In this document: in pieces, positions 26,838 to 34,544 of the stretch | Position numbering within the stretch: position 1 is the first letter of the stretch | Layout of the letters: every line of letters starts with the position of its first letter | From: CAVOJY01 sp963696405 | GTDB lineage: Bacteria; Chloroflexota; Limnocylindria; Limnocylindrales; CSP1-4 | Length of the DNA: 64,000 bases | Reading direction: 5' to 3' | NCBI GenBank assembly: GCA_963696405.1 | Contig: CAVOJY010000008.1 | Coordinates: 24,311 to 88,310, forward strand | Translations under genes and position numbers: made by a program | Notes under the pieces: model-generated | The model's database searches: none | What the model saw: only the letters and a program-made list of their open reading frames with translations | What the model was told of the DNA's origin: nothing

Positions 26838-27589
26838 GATGACACCTCCGTGTCGATGCGCGCCGCTTCCACGGCGGCGCGCCTGGTGTGGATGACGAGG
26901 AGCTGTCCGGCGCGACACGACACGCGCCCGTGCCGCCCGAGCAGCTCGTTGGAGAGCCCGCGCGACGGGCCCATGCGAAGAGGCTCATCGTGGAGGGGAT
27001 AGCGCAGACCCTCGGTGGTGACGCCGGTCGCGTCGCCGCCCCAGGGCTGGAGCGAGATGTAGTCGCCGGGCTCGCCGTCGAGATCGATGTGCGCCGTTCG
27101 CTCGTCCCGGGGATCGCCGGCGAGGAGGCGAACCGTCGATCGCTCATCCACGATGGCGATGTCAAACGGGGATCGGCCGCCTTCCGCGCCCAGGCCGAGC
27201 AGCGCAAGCCCGGCCAGCGTGTGCTCCACGCGCGCCCCACCCAGGGCCCCGACGACCGCGATGCGCGTGGCCCCACGGGCGACCGCGGCCCGAACGGCCA
27301 GCTCGAGGTCGCTCTCGTCCTTCTCGGCCGCGACCCGCTCGATGGCCACGCCCTCGGCCTCGGCCTTCGCGACAAGGGTCGGGTCGGCCGAGTCGAAGTC
27401 GCCCACGGCAAGATCCGGACGGATGCCGAGCGCCTGAGCCGTCAGCAGGCCGCCATCGGCCGCCACCACGAGGTCGAGGCCTTCGAGGGTTCCGGCGGGA
27501 AGCCGATCCCCGTCCGGGACGCTCCCGTTCGCGAGGATGAGCGCCCGGAGCCCCGTTCGTCTGACGCTGCGGCGTTTCGGGAGAATCAA
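26834..27589 (-). CDS. thiN: Thiamine diphosphokinase
   Basis: 251 residues from a TTG at 27589, chosen because GGAGG lies five bases upstream and no ATG or GTG precedes the domain. LRALILANGSVPDG opens the fold, then VVAADGGLLTAQALGIRPDLAVGDFDSADP with the acidic ATP/Mg-binding residues. EKDESDLELAVRAAVARGATRIAVVGALGGARVEHTLAGLALL is the conserved TDxxxAL/GgRxDHxL region. The C-terminal domain ends in SNELLGRHGRVSCRAGQLLVI, matching the thiamine-binding S-N-E pattern. It converts thiamine to thiamine diphosphate with ATP. It is the first gene of the riboswitch-controlled operon and joins uptake to activation. Confidence 0.92.
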   Translation of the reverse strand: MILPKRRSVRRTGLRALILANGSVPDGDRLPAGTLEGLDLVVAADGGLLTAQALGIRPDLAVGDFDSADPTLVAKAEAEGVAIERVAAEKDESDLELAVRAAVARGATRIAVVGALGGARVEHTLAGLALLGLGAEGGRSPFDIAIVDERSTVRLLAGDPRDERTAHIDLDGEPGDYISLQPWGGDATGVTTEGLRYPLHDEPLRMGPSRGLSNELLGRHGRVSCRAGQLLVIHTRRAAVEAARIDTEVSS

Positions 27590-27591
27590 AG

Positions 27592-27620
27592 GGACCTCCG
27601 TCCGGATCGGACAGAGGTCC
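27592..27620 (-). promoter_or_regulatory. Hairpin sequestering the thiN ribosome-binding site
   Basis: The leader RNA folds GGACCUCUGUCCG / CGGACGGAGGUCC with a 3-base loop: 12 of 13 pairs, one mismatch. The 3' arm contains GGAGG, the Shine-Dalgarno sequence of the TTG start at 27589. The stem is followed by only three U, so translational masking is more likely than a terminator. Confidence 0.75.
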
Positions 27621-27625
27621 TCGGT

Positions 27626-27716
27626 GGGCTGGACTCCCTCCGCTGGTACGAGCCAGGTCAGGTTCCAAGGGTCTGCGGTCGGTCCGCACTCTCAGCACCG
27701 CGGGGTGCTCCCCTGT
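27626..27716 (-). promoter_or_regulatory. Thiamine diphosphate (TPP/THI-box) riboswitch aptamer
   Basis: On the minus strand the aptamer reads GGGGAGCACCCC...GUGCUGAGAGU (the CUGAGA pyrimidine-binding loop, 27688-27697). ACCCUUGGAACCUGACCUGG and CCAGCGGAGGGAGU follow, the two arms holding the diphosphate-binding helix. These are the invariant THI-box elements. It lies 5-10 bases upstream of the SD-masking hairpin, so ligand binding presumably controls thiN-ykoEDC expression. Confidence 0.93.
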
Positions 27717-27736
27717 CCGCTATTCGGTTGTCGACC

Positions 27737-27766
27737 ATCCTACCCGCGTCCCGACGGGCTGTCCAA
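27737..27766 (-). promoter_or_regulatory. Probable promoter of the thiamine operon
   Basis: On the minus strand TTGGAC (27766-27761), an 18-base spacer, and TAGGAT (27742-27737) lie just upstream of the riboswitch, leaving a sensible transcript start near 27730. Confidence 0.55.
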
Positions 27767-27789
27767 CGGAAGCATCCTGGCAAACGCCG

Positions 27790-28479
27790 CTATGCCTCGG
27801 AGCGCAGGGGCTCGAGCACCGAACCCACGTCGGGGGCCACCCACCTCGCCCCGCCCGATCGAAGCTGGCGCCGCGACGAGGCCCCGGTGAGCACGCCGAC
27901 AGGGACGGCGCCCGCGCGCTTCGCCATCAGCATGTCCTCCGGCGCATCGCCGACGACGACCATCTCGGAGGGCGAGGTCCGCAGGTAGCGCGCGGCCAGG
28001 AGGAGAGCAGACGGGTCGGGCTTCTGGTGCGGCGTCTCGTCGCCATACACCGCGGTCTCGAACATGCCGACCAGGCCGTTTGCCCGGAGTTCCAGCTCGA
28101 CGCGGTCGCGGTGGCCGGCGGTGATGAGGGCCAGCCGGCGGCCGTGCCGCCTCAGCCAGTCCAGCGCGTCCGCGGCTGCCGGCACGAGCCGGGACACCTC
28201 GACCTCGTAGATTTCCACCCACCGCCGGTCAATGCCGTCCCACAGCTCGGCCGGCACGCCGAGCCGCCCGTACATCAGCCGCCAGTTCGGCGAGTACGCG
28301 GCCCGAAACGCGGCCTCATCGAAGGGCAGGTCCAGCTCCTCGAAGATCTCGCGGTACGTCGCCAGCGTGCGGCCGATCGAGTCGAGGAGCGTGCCGTCCC
28401 AGTCAAATGCCCAGATCCCGTTCTCGACCAGCGCCTTGACGACGACACGGGACGGACGGGAACGGTCGAAGAGGCGCAT
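27790..28479 (-). CDS. HAD-superfamily phosphatase
   Basis: 229 residues from the ATG at 28479. Motif I is WAFDWDGTLLDS with the nucleophile and acid/base Asp pair. An alpha-helical cap follows, then motif II LALITAGHRD, motif III lysine in TPHQKPDPSALLLAARYL, and motif IV VVVGDAPEDMLMAKRAG. This is the phosphoglycolate phosphatase/beta-phosphoglucomutase-like subfamily with a C1 cap. The substrate cannot be deduced. Divergent from the YbaK-like gene; its stop lies 24 bases from the thiamine-operon promoter. Confidence 0.9.
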   Translation of the reverse strand: MRLFDRSRPSRVVVKALVENGIWAFDWDGTLLDSIGRTLATYREIFEELDLPFDEAAFRAAYSPNWRLMYGRLGVPAELWDGIDRRWVEIYEVEVSRLVPAAADALDWLRRHGRRLALITAGHRDRVELELRANGLVGMFETAVYGDETPHQKPDPSALLLAARYLRTSPSEMVVVGDAPEDMLMAKRAGAVPVGVLTGASSRRQLRSGGARWVAPDVGSVLEPLRSEA

Positions 28480-28550
28480 CGGGGGAATTCTGCCAGCCGG
28501 GGCGGGTGCCGCGCCGGGGCCATCCGGCTCGGATGGCGATGACCACGTGA

Positions 28551-28556
28551 TAGAAT
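28551..28556 (+). promoter_or_regulatory. -10-like hexamer for a leaderless start
   Basis: TAGAAT (one mismatch from TATAAT) ends eight bases before the GTG at 28565. No ribosome-binding site is present. Confidence 0.5.
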
Positions 28557-28564
28557 TCGCCACC

Positions 28565-29099
28565 GTGTCCGAGTCTCGTCCCTCGCCCCACCTGCCCGTC
28601 CGGGAAGCGGCCGCCAGGAAGGGCGTGACCCTGGAGATCGTCGAGTTCCCGGAAAGCACGCATACGGCAGAGGAAGCTGCCCGCGCGGTGGACGCGGAGC
28701 TTGGCCAGATCGTGAAGAGCCTCGTCTTCGTCGCGCCCAAGGCCGACGGCACGCTCCAGCCCGTTATCGTCCTCGTCTCCGGCAGCGACCGTGTCGATCC
28801 GGCACGCCTCGCCGCAGTCAGCGGGTCTGCCCGGGATCCGGCGTGCGACGGCCCGGGAGGCGCACGATCTCACCGGGTTCTCCATCGGAGGCATTCCCCC
28901 GTTCGGCCACAGCAGCTCGATCCCGGTCATCATGGACGCACGCCTGAGCCTCCACGAGACCGTCTGGGCCGCGGCGGGGACCGCGAATGCGGTCTTCCAG
29001 TCGTCGCCGGTGGTGCTTCGCAGCCTGGCCAGCGCATCCGTGGCCCCCGTGGCCGAGGATCCGGTTCGCACCGAGCCGGCGGTCGAACGGGAGCGGTGA
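28565..29099 (+). pseudogene. YbaK/EbsC-type aminoacyl-tRNA deacylase, one +1 frameshift
   Basis: 177 residues from the GTG at 28565 if one extra base near 28823 is ignored, which restores LAAVSGLPGIRRATAREAHDLTGFSIGGIPPFGH. Family landmarks: AARKGVTLEIVEFPESTHTAEEAARAV, the catalytic lysine segment GQIVKSLVF, PVIVLVSG, and the GGIPPFGH loop. These proteins hydrolyse mischarged tRNA in trans. The two halves are otherwise well conserved. A further downstream start cannot rescue the whole domain. Confidence 0.82.
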
Positions 29100-29159
29100 C
29101 GGCCGAGCGCGATGCGATCGGGACCGAAGCGCATCGAGCTGTGCGTGCGGTGGAGAGAG

Positions 29160-29241
29160 CGTGGACAATTCCCGCCGGTTCCACCGACAGTGGTGGATAA
29201 CTTGCTTGACAGGGTCCCGGTCGATCCCTAGGTTATCCACA
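29160..29241. promoter_or_regulatory. Cluster of DnaA-box-like 9-mers
   Basis: TTATCCACA, a perfect DnaA box, lies on the plus strand at 29233-29241. TTATCCACC lies on the minus strand at 29192-29200 (one mismatch), and TTGTCCACG on the minus strand at 29160-29168 (two mismatches). The perfect box overlaps the -10 of the promoter below. No dnaA, dnaN or parAB gene is nearby, so this looks like DnaA-regulated transcription or titration rather than oriC. Confidence 0.55.
29206..29234 (+). promoter_or_regulatory. Sigma-70-type promoter for the M23 peptidase gene
   Basis: Perfect -35 TTGACA (29206-29211), a 17-base spacer, and TAGGTT (29229-29234). The transcript would start near 29241, leaving a leader of about 75 bases that contains AGGAGG before the GTG at 29315. 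Confidence 0.6.
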
Positions 29242-29314
29242 CCCGGAGGGGCCGGAGCGTTTGCCGAGGCGGCGATGACATCAACGCCCGGTAAGCCGCA
29301 GGAGGTTCCTCCGG

Positions 29315-30382
29315 GTGTTTCGTGCGCGGCCATTCGCCGCGGAGGACGCCCGGTTCGGGTCGATGGTAGCCTCCCCCGCGATGCTCCCGACCACCCCGCG
29401 GGCCGTCCACGGTCCCTCGCCCCTCCTGCCTGCCGTCGCGGCCCTGGCGCTGGCGGCGGTTCTCGTCGTCGCCTGCGGCGGCGCGCGCGCCCTTGCGCCC
29501 GGCACGTCGCTGCCGGGACAGGCCGGATCCCCGACTGCCACGGCGCGCAACTCGACCGCGGTGGTGCCCGGCTCCTGCGGCGCGGATCCGCTCGAAGGCT
29601 CGGCCGACGGAAGCGACACCGCCGCCGATGCGGCATGCGCGGCGCCCGGGGCCGCTGGCTCACCCGGGGCGGACGGCGCGCCTGGACAGGCCGACGCCTC
29701 GCTTGAGCCCACGACCGAGTCGCCAGGAGCGTCGGCCTCGCCCTCACCCTCGGCGTCGGCCTCGCCCTCGCCCACGGCGTCGGCCTCGCCCGCCGCGCCT
29801 CCGCCACCGGCCCCCACGAGCCCCGTCCACTTCCCGTACCGCCGCGCCATCGTCCCGCTGGCGTTCCCGCTGCCGGCGTCGGCGACCTACAGCTACCGCC
29901 GGGACTTCCTCATCCCGCGCGTGGGCAAGGTCTACCCCTACAACCATGCGCGGTCCGTTGCGGCGAACGGCACGCTGCGGCGCGCGCACGACGGCATGGA
30001 CATCGCCGTCGCGCTGGGCACCGGGGTCCGTGCACCCTTCTCCGGCACGGTCGTCAACCCCGCCACGCGCTGGAAGCCATGGGATCCCGCGCGGTACGGG
30101 AAGATCGTCGTGATCGTGAGCGACGAGCCGACCAGCCCCGGGTACAGCGTCATCCTGGCCCACCTGTCGAAGGTGAGCGTGAAGGTTGGCCAGCATGTCT
30201 CGCGCGGCCAGGTCGTGGGGAAGACCGGGAAGACCGGCAACGCCGCCGGGACGCCGCCTCACCTTCACATCGAGCTGCGCGCCCCCTTCCTCATCCGGGT
30301 GAAGGAGGCGGGCACAGTCCGCAAGATCGACGCCTTCGACCCCTACCCGAGCCTCGCCGCCGCCGACCCGCACCGTCCGTAG
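29315..30382 (+). CDS. M23-family peptidoglycan endopeptidase, lipoprotein
   Basis: 355 residues from the GTG at 29315, supported by GGAGG nine bases upstream. ATG codons at 29363 and 29381 would give a more normal signal peptide. The hydrophobic core LLPAVAALALAAVLVVACGG has a lipobox (LVVAC). A linker of about 110 residues rich in Ala, Ser, Pro and Gly follows, including SPSPSASA-type repeats. The LytM/M23 domain (about 215-345) shows the zinc ligands in RRAHDGMDIAV and PPHLHIEL. It would cut peptide cross-bridges outside the membrane or activate amidases. The promoter with a DnaA box suggests a link to the replication/division cycle. Confidence 0.85.
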   Translation: MFRARPFAAEDARFGSMVASPAMLPTTPRAVHGPSPLLPAVAALALAAVLVVACGGARALAPGTSLPGQAGSPTATARNSTAVVPGSCGADPLEGSADGSDTAADAACAAPGAAGSPGADGAPGQADASLEPTTESPGASASPSPSASASPSPTASASPAAPPPPAPTSPVHFPYRRAIVPLAFPLPASATYSYRRDFLIPRVGKVYPYNHARSVAANGTLRRAHDGMDIAVALGTGVRAPFSGTVVNPATRWKPWDPARYGKIVVIVSDEPTSPGYSVILAHLSKVSVKVGQHVSRGQVVGKTGKTGNAAGTPPHLHIELRAPFLIRVKEAGTVRKIDAFDPYPSLAAADPHRP

Positions 30383-30410
30383 GCGCAGTGCCAACGACAG
30401 GCGGGGCGAT

Positions 30411-31206
30411 GTGACGAGGCCCCCGAGAATCGCGGTCACGCTGTCCGACCCGGCGCGAACGGCCGAACCCGAGCTGCAGCGTCAGAAGAACGGGATGTAC
30501 CTGCAGGCGGTCCTGCGAGCGGGCGGCGATCCCATTCCGCTCGACACGGCGACGCCGACGGCCGAGCGCGACCTCGCCTTCGCGTCGATGAACGGTCTGC
30601 TCCTCTCGGGCGGGCCGGATCTCGACCCCGCGCTCTACGGTGAGGAGGCCGCAGGTGCCGCGATGATCGATGCGGCGCGCGATGCGCTGGACGTGGCCGC
30701 GTGGCGCGGGGCCAGCAGCCGACGCGTCCCCGTCCTCGGCATCTGCCGTGGTTTCCAGGCCATCAACGTCTTCATGGGCGGCCGGCTCGTACAGCACCTG
30801 GACGGCCACCGCCCGCCGCCGGGAACGGCCGGGGCAGTCTCGCATCCGCTCCGCGTCCGGCCGGGGTCGCGCCTGGCCGAGCTTCTCCGTCCGCGGGACG
30901 CGGGCGGTCACGCCAGTGACCACCAGGACGGGCACCCGGGCGGCCACTCGGCTGGCTCATTCAGCGTGGCGGTCAACTCCTCCCACCACCAGGGCGTGCG
31001 ACCCGGCACGCTCGCGCCCGCGCTGATGGCGTCGGGATGGAGTCCGGTCGGAGACGAGGAACTCGTCGAGGCATTCGAGTTCACGGATCCCGGCCTGGTT
31101 CGTCCTCGGCGTGCAGTGTCACCCCGAGCGGACCGAGACGACGCCCCCGGAGTTCGAGCGGCTCTTCAGAGCGCTGGTCGAGGTGGCGCGGGAACGCCCG
31201 GCCTGA
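30411..31206 (+). pseudogene. Class C26 glutamine amidotransferase (gamma-glutamyl-GABA hydrolase-like), one +1 frameshift
   Basis: 264 residues from the GTG at 30411 if the extra G at 31092 is ignored; the break follows a proline CCC codon. Before it: RIAVTLSDPART, MNGLLLSGGPDLDPALYG, and VLGICRGFQAINVFMGGRLVQHL with the nucleophile Cys in GICRG. After it: AWFVLGVQCHPERTETTPPEFERLFRALV with the catalytic His and Glu in CHPE. Without bypass, the product loses the His-Glu pair and runs on out of frame far into the next genes. It hydrolyses gamma-glutamyl amides (PuuD-type). It is convergent with the next gene, with two bases between the stops. Confidence 0.85.
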
Positions 31207-31208
31207 CC

Positions 31209-32144
31209 TCACCCGGCCAGCGGCGCGGTCACGCCCGTGAGGACGACCTTCCGGCCCGCGCGCAGGCCGAGCCGCGCAGCCACGTTTCCCTGGTTGTCCG
31301 CGAGGCACAACCGCCCGTACGAGTCCTCGTAGATGAGCAGGCGCCCGGCGGGCACGCCGCCGAACGTCTTGGACCAGACCGCGAGGTTGCGTGCCGATGC
31401 TGTCCCCGTTGCCCCTGCCGTCGCGACCGTCGTCGGCATCGCGATGGCGACCGTGGTTCCCGGCTCGAGGGGCCCGAGCGCCGCCTCGAGGTCTGCCTCC
31501 TCGCCCGCCAGCTTCACGTTGCCGAACGTGTCGACGTAGACGACCTCGGTCTCCAGCGTGCCGGGCAGGACGACCGGCGCGGGCAGCTCGAGCGGGACAA
31601 GCAAGCCCGGGTCCAGCGGCCGGCCGAAGTCGGTCAGCGGCACGCCGAGCGCGAGATGGGCCGCTGCGGGCGCGAAGACATCGCGCCCGTGGAAGGAGGC
31701 GGACACGGCCGTGAGCCGGTAGTCCGGGTTTTCGAGGACGTGGACCCGGCGGATGCCGCCGAGACGTTCCGCTGCCGGGCGCAGGAGGCCGTTGTCGGGG
31801 CCGACGAGGATGTCGCCACGCGCAACCTCGACCCCGATCGGGAGCCGGTCCGTCCCCACCCCCGGGTCGATCACCGCCAGGTGCACCCCGACCGGGAGGT
31901 AGGGCAGGGCGCACCAGAGAAGCAGCGCGCCGTCGAGGATCGCGTACTTCTCGACGTCGTGACTGATGTCCAGGAGGGTGACCTCCGGTGCGATCTGCAG
32001 GATCACGCCACGGCAGATCGCGGCCGATGGGTCGCGCGCGCCGAAATCCGTGGTCAGGCTCACGGTCGGTGCGCTCGACCGCGGCCTCGCCGGTTCGCGC
32101 TCCGCGGCCGGCGTCGTGACAGGACGGGTGAAGATCGCCGGCAT
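31209..32144 (-). CDS. SAM hydroxide adenosyltransferase (DUF62 family)
   Basis: 311 residues from the ATG at 32144. VSLTTDFGARDP opens the domain. Then come VTLLDISHDVEKY, LPVGVHLAVIDPGVGTDR, the pocket segment GDILVGPDNGLL, and SASFHGRDVFAPAAAHLALG with the conserved Asp-Arg-His set of this family. VVYVDTFGNVKLA begins the C-terminal beta-barrel. The family cleaves S-adenosylmethionine to adenosine and methionine using water; halogenase relatives use fluoride or chloride, but their special loop is not seen. TAGCAT ends six bases before the start. It shares a 27-base divergent promoter gap with the membrane protein gene. Confidence 0.9.
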   Translation of the reverse strand: MPAIFTRPVTTPAAEREPARPRSSAPTVSLTTDFGARDPSAAICRGVILQIAPEVTLLDISHDVEKYAILDGALLLWCALPYLPVGVHLAVIDPGVGTDRLPIGVEVARGDILVGPDNGLLRPAAERLGGIRRVHVLENPDYRLTAVSASFHGRDVFAPAAAHLALGVPLTDFGRPLDPGLLVPLELPAPVVLPGTLETEVVYVDTFGNVKLAGEEADLEAALGPLEPGTTVAIAMPTTVATAGATGTASARNLAVWSKTFGGVPAGRLLIYEDSYGRLCLADNQGNVAARLGLRAGRKVVLTGVTAPLAG

Positions 32145-32150
32145 GGCCAG

Positions 32151-32164
32151 ATGCTACGTAGACT
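32151..32164. promoter_or_regulatory. Back-to-back -10-like hexamers of two leaderless genes
   Basis: Minus strand: TAGCAT (32156-32151) ends six bases before the ATG at 32144. Plus strand: TAGACT (32159-32164) ends seven bases before the ATG at 32172. The two hexamers are two bases apart, so the divergent promoters must compete or share upstream contacts inside each other's coding regions. Confidence 0.5.
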
Positions 32165-32171
32165 CCGCGGT

Positions 32172-33434
32172 ATGCGCCTGCGCGTTCGGCTCCTGTGGCT
32201 CCGGGTCGCCGCCGTCACGATCGCGGTGCTGTGGGCCGCGACGACCGCGGCGCTCGTCGTCGCCTACCGGCCCGGCGGCCCGATCGACCCGGCGGTCGCG
32301 GTAGGCCCCCTCATCGCCACGATCGCGTCCATCGCTGCCGTGGCCTGGCCGCCCGTTGCGCGCGATCGATCGGCGGCCAGCGCGCTCGCCTGGGTCGGCA
32401 TCCTCACGATCCTCGTGCTGGCGCCGTCCCTCGCGAACCTGCTCGGGACGCTGCCGGCGCCCGGCACCCGCGGCGATGGCTTCAGTCCGTTTCTTCCCTC
32501 GCCGGAGGCCGCCTACGGCTGGTTCATCGCGCTCGGCGGGACGGGGGTCTTCTGCGGGATCGGCATCGCCCGCCACTTCCTTGCAGCGCCGGGGCAGCGC
32601 GGTCCGCGCCTCGCACTCGGCGCGGTCATTGCCGTGGCCCTCATCGCGGCCGCGGGGGTCTCGGGCGTTGCGGCGATCGCGAACGAGCTCGCAATCCAGG
32701 GCTCTCCCCGGTCATCCGAGTGGGGACCGACGGACCCCTCAGCGATTCCCCCGCTCTGCACGTCGCCCGCGCGGGCAGGCGAAACCGCCCGCGTTTCGGT
32801 CGATGCGGCGCTCCTCGTTGACGACCGTGTTGTCCGACAGGCCGAGCTCGACGGGCTGCGCAGCGGACGGGACGCGGCATGGGAGGGGATCACCGGCGCC
32901 TGGCTCCGGCCGGGCGATTCTCGTGCGCCGGGAAGCCCGGCCGCGCCCGCCGATCGCTCGTCATGGATCGTCGTGGGCGACCGAGCATGGACGCGCGGCG
33001 CAGCCGGCGAGGCGTGGGCGGCGGTAGATCGTGGAACGATCGAACCGGCGCTCGACACGGCGCTCGTCGAGGGGATCCTCACCGAGCGCGGCCGCCTGGC
33101 CGCGGAGGACCTCGGGATCGAGCTGGTCGGATCCGCGCCCGCCCGCCACTGCCGGCTCCTCGTGGACGGGCCGACGGCACTGCGAACGTTCCCGCCGTTG
33201 GCGTGGCTCGCCGGGCCACAGGCGCAGGATGCCCTGGTCGGGAGCTGGCGCGGCGACCTCGATTGGTGGGTATTCACCGACGGGGAGCTCGGCCTTGCGC
33301 GCGTCCGTGTCGGTGGCCCTGTGCTGGCCGGCTGGCCAGTGAGCGGCGTGCAGGCGGTGCTGCAGGCGACGCTGAGCGCCACGGATCGAGCCGCTCCCCA
33401 GGAGATCCGCCCGCCCGAGGGGGTGCCCGGATGA
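32172..33434 (+). CDS. Four-helix membrane protein with extracytoplasmic C-terminal domain, unknown function
   Basis: 420 residues from the ATG at 32172. Four hydrophobic helices: VAAVTIAVLWAATTAALVVA, AVGPLIATIASIAAVAWPPV, ALAWVGILTILVLAPSLANLL, and ALGAVIAVALIAAAGVSGVAAIA after an intervening GWFIALGGTGVFCGIGIARHF segment. The last 210 residues are soluble (DGLRSGRDAAWEGITGAWLRPG, SWIVVGDRAWTRGA, DGELGLARVRVGGPVLAGWPVSGVQAVLQATLSATDR) and resemble LppX/LprG-like lipoprotein C-termini, but no family can be named. Translationally coupled to the WYL regulator through an ATGA overlap. Confidence 0.8.
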   Translation: MRLRVRLLWLRVAAVTIAVLWAATTAALVVAYRPGGPIDPAVAVGPLIATIASIAAVAWPPVARDRSAASALAWVGILTILVLAPSLANLLGTLPAPGTRGDGFSPFLPSPEAAYGWFIALGGTGVFCGIGIARHFLAAPGQRGPRLALGAVIAVALIAAAGVSGVAAIANELAIQGSPRSSEWGPTDPSAIPPLCTSPARAGETARVSVDAALLVDDRVVRQAELDGLRSGRDAAWEGITGAWLRPGDSRAPGSPAAPADRSSWIVVGDRAWTRGAAGEAWAAVDRGTIEPALDTALVEGILTERGRLAAEDLGIELVGSAPARHCRLLVDGPTALRTFPPLAWLAGPQAQDALVGSWRGDLDWWVFTDGELGLARVRVGGPVLAGWPVSGVQAVLQATLSATDRAAPQEIRPPEGVPG

Positions 33435-34432
33435 GCCGGCTCAGCCCCGAGGACCGAGCGGGGACGAAGTGGGACCGCGCAGCCCGCTACCTGAAGACCG
33501 CGATGATTCTCCATGCCCATCCAGAAGGCATCGGCGCTGCCCAGATCGCCGAGCAGGTCGGCGTCTCGAAGCGGACGACCTACCGCGACCTGGCGGGCAT
33601 GGAGCGCGACGCTGGCCTGCCGATCTGGCAGGAGGGGTCCCGCTGGGGCCTCGACTCGGGTGCGTTTCTCCCACCGCTCAACCTGACGCTCCACGAGGCG
33701 ATGACGCTCTTCCTCGCTGCCCGTGTCCTGGCCAAGACAAGCGACGAGCACGACCCGGAGCTGGTCGGGGCGTTCGTGAAGCTGGCGAGCGTGCTCCCGC
33801 CGGTCCTCGCCCAGCACGTCCAGGCGACCGTCGATGTCGTGGCCGCGACCCCTCCGAACCCCGCCTTCACCCGTGTGCTCAGGGCTCTCACCGAGGCGTG
33901 GGCCTGGCGGCGGGTGGTGGAGATCGAATACGATTTGGGCGTCTACGACCCCGGCCGCGCGCGCCGACGGACTCGCGTCCGCCCGGAGGCGATCGAGCCG
34001 TCGGCTCTCACCCACGCGCTCTACCTGATGGGGTGGGACGAGGAGCGCGGCGCCCGGCGGACGTTCAAGGTGGAGCGCATCCGTTCCGCGACGGTCACGC
34101 CCGAGACGTTCGAGCCGGCCGGCGGCCCGACTGCCGCGGCCGACCTGCGGCGCGCCTGGGACGTCATCGCGGACCAGCCGCTCGTGAACGTCGCCCTCCG
34201 GTTCTCACCGGAGATCGCGCGGCGCGTGGCGGAGACGACCTGGCATCCGAGTCAGCGCGCCGAGCCGCAGCCGGACGGCTCGCTCCTGTGGCGGTGCCGC
34301 GTCCCGGGCCTCCACGAGATCCAGGTGTGGATCCTGGGCTGGGGCGCGGACGTCGAGGTTCTCGAGCCGCCGGCGCTGCGCGAGGGCGTGGCCGACGCCG
34401 TGCGGCGCGCCGCGAGACTGTACCGACCCTGA
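33431..34432 (+). CDS. WYL-domain transcriptional regulator
   Basis: 333 residues from the ATG overlapping the previous stop. Residues about 15-70 form an HTH_11-type winged helix (GIGAAQIAEQVGVSKRTTYRDLAGMERDAGLPIWQEGSRWGL). LPPLNLTLHEAMTLFLAARVLAK is the typical linker. The WYL region is about 145-220 (RRVVEIEYDLGVYD..RRRTRVRPEAIEPSALTHALYLMGWDEERGARRTFKVERI), with the Trp-Tyr-Leu position read as LYLMG. A WCX tail follows (VNVALRFSPEIARRVAETTWHPSQ). These proteins sense nucleic-acid or nucleotide ligands and often control stress or defence genes. The likely target is its own operon. Confidence 0.9.
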   Translation: MSRLSPEDRAGTKWDRAARYLKTAMILHAHPEGIGAAQIAEQVGVSKRTTYRDLAGMERDAGLPIWQEGSRWGLDSGAFLPPLNLTLHEAMTLFLAARVLAKTSDEHDPELVGAFVKLASVLPPVLAQHVQATVDVVAATPPNPAFTRVLRALTEAWAWRRVVEIEYDLGVYDPGRARRRTRVRPEAIEPSALTHALYLMGWDEERGARRTFKVERIRSATVTPETFEPAGGPTAAADLRRAWDVIADQPLVNVALRFSPEIARRVAETTWHPSQRAEPQPDGSLLWRCRVPGLHEIQVWILGWGADVEVLEPPALREGVADAVRRAARLYRP

Positions 34433-34544
34433 TCGTCGCCCGAGGCGCCGCGCGGCGGGGCCGGTCACGCTTCACGGGCCGAGGTGCGGGGGCGGCCGCG
34501 ATGCGGGGGCGGCCGCGGCGGGCCGCGGTCCGGGGCCGAGTCGG

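Noticed and set aside
27592..27620. Rho-independent terminator after the riboswitch
   Set aside because: The stem is strong but is followed by only three U, and it contains the thiN ribosome-binding site.
29160..29241. Chromosomal replication origin
   Set aside because: Only one perfect DnaA box, no AT-rich unwinding element, and no dnaA/dnaN/rpmH neighbours. A regulatory role is more plausible.
30411..33434. A 1007-codon frame that could be read as one giant protein
   Set aside because: It fuses the front of the C26 amidotransferase, antisense of the SAM hydrolase gene and the membrane protein. It exists only because the +1 shift at 31092 removes the proper stop.
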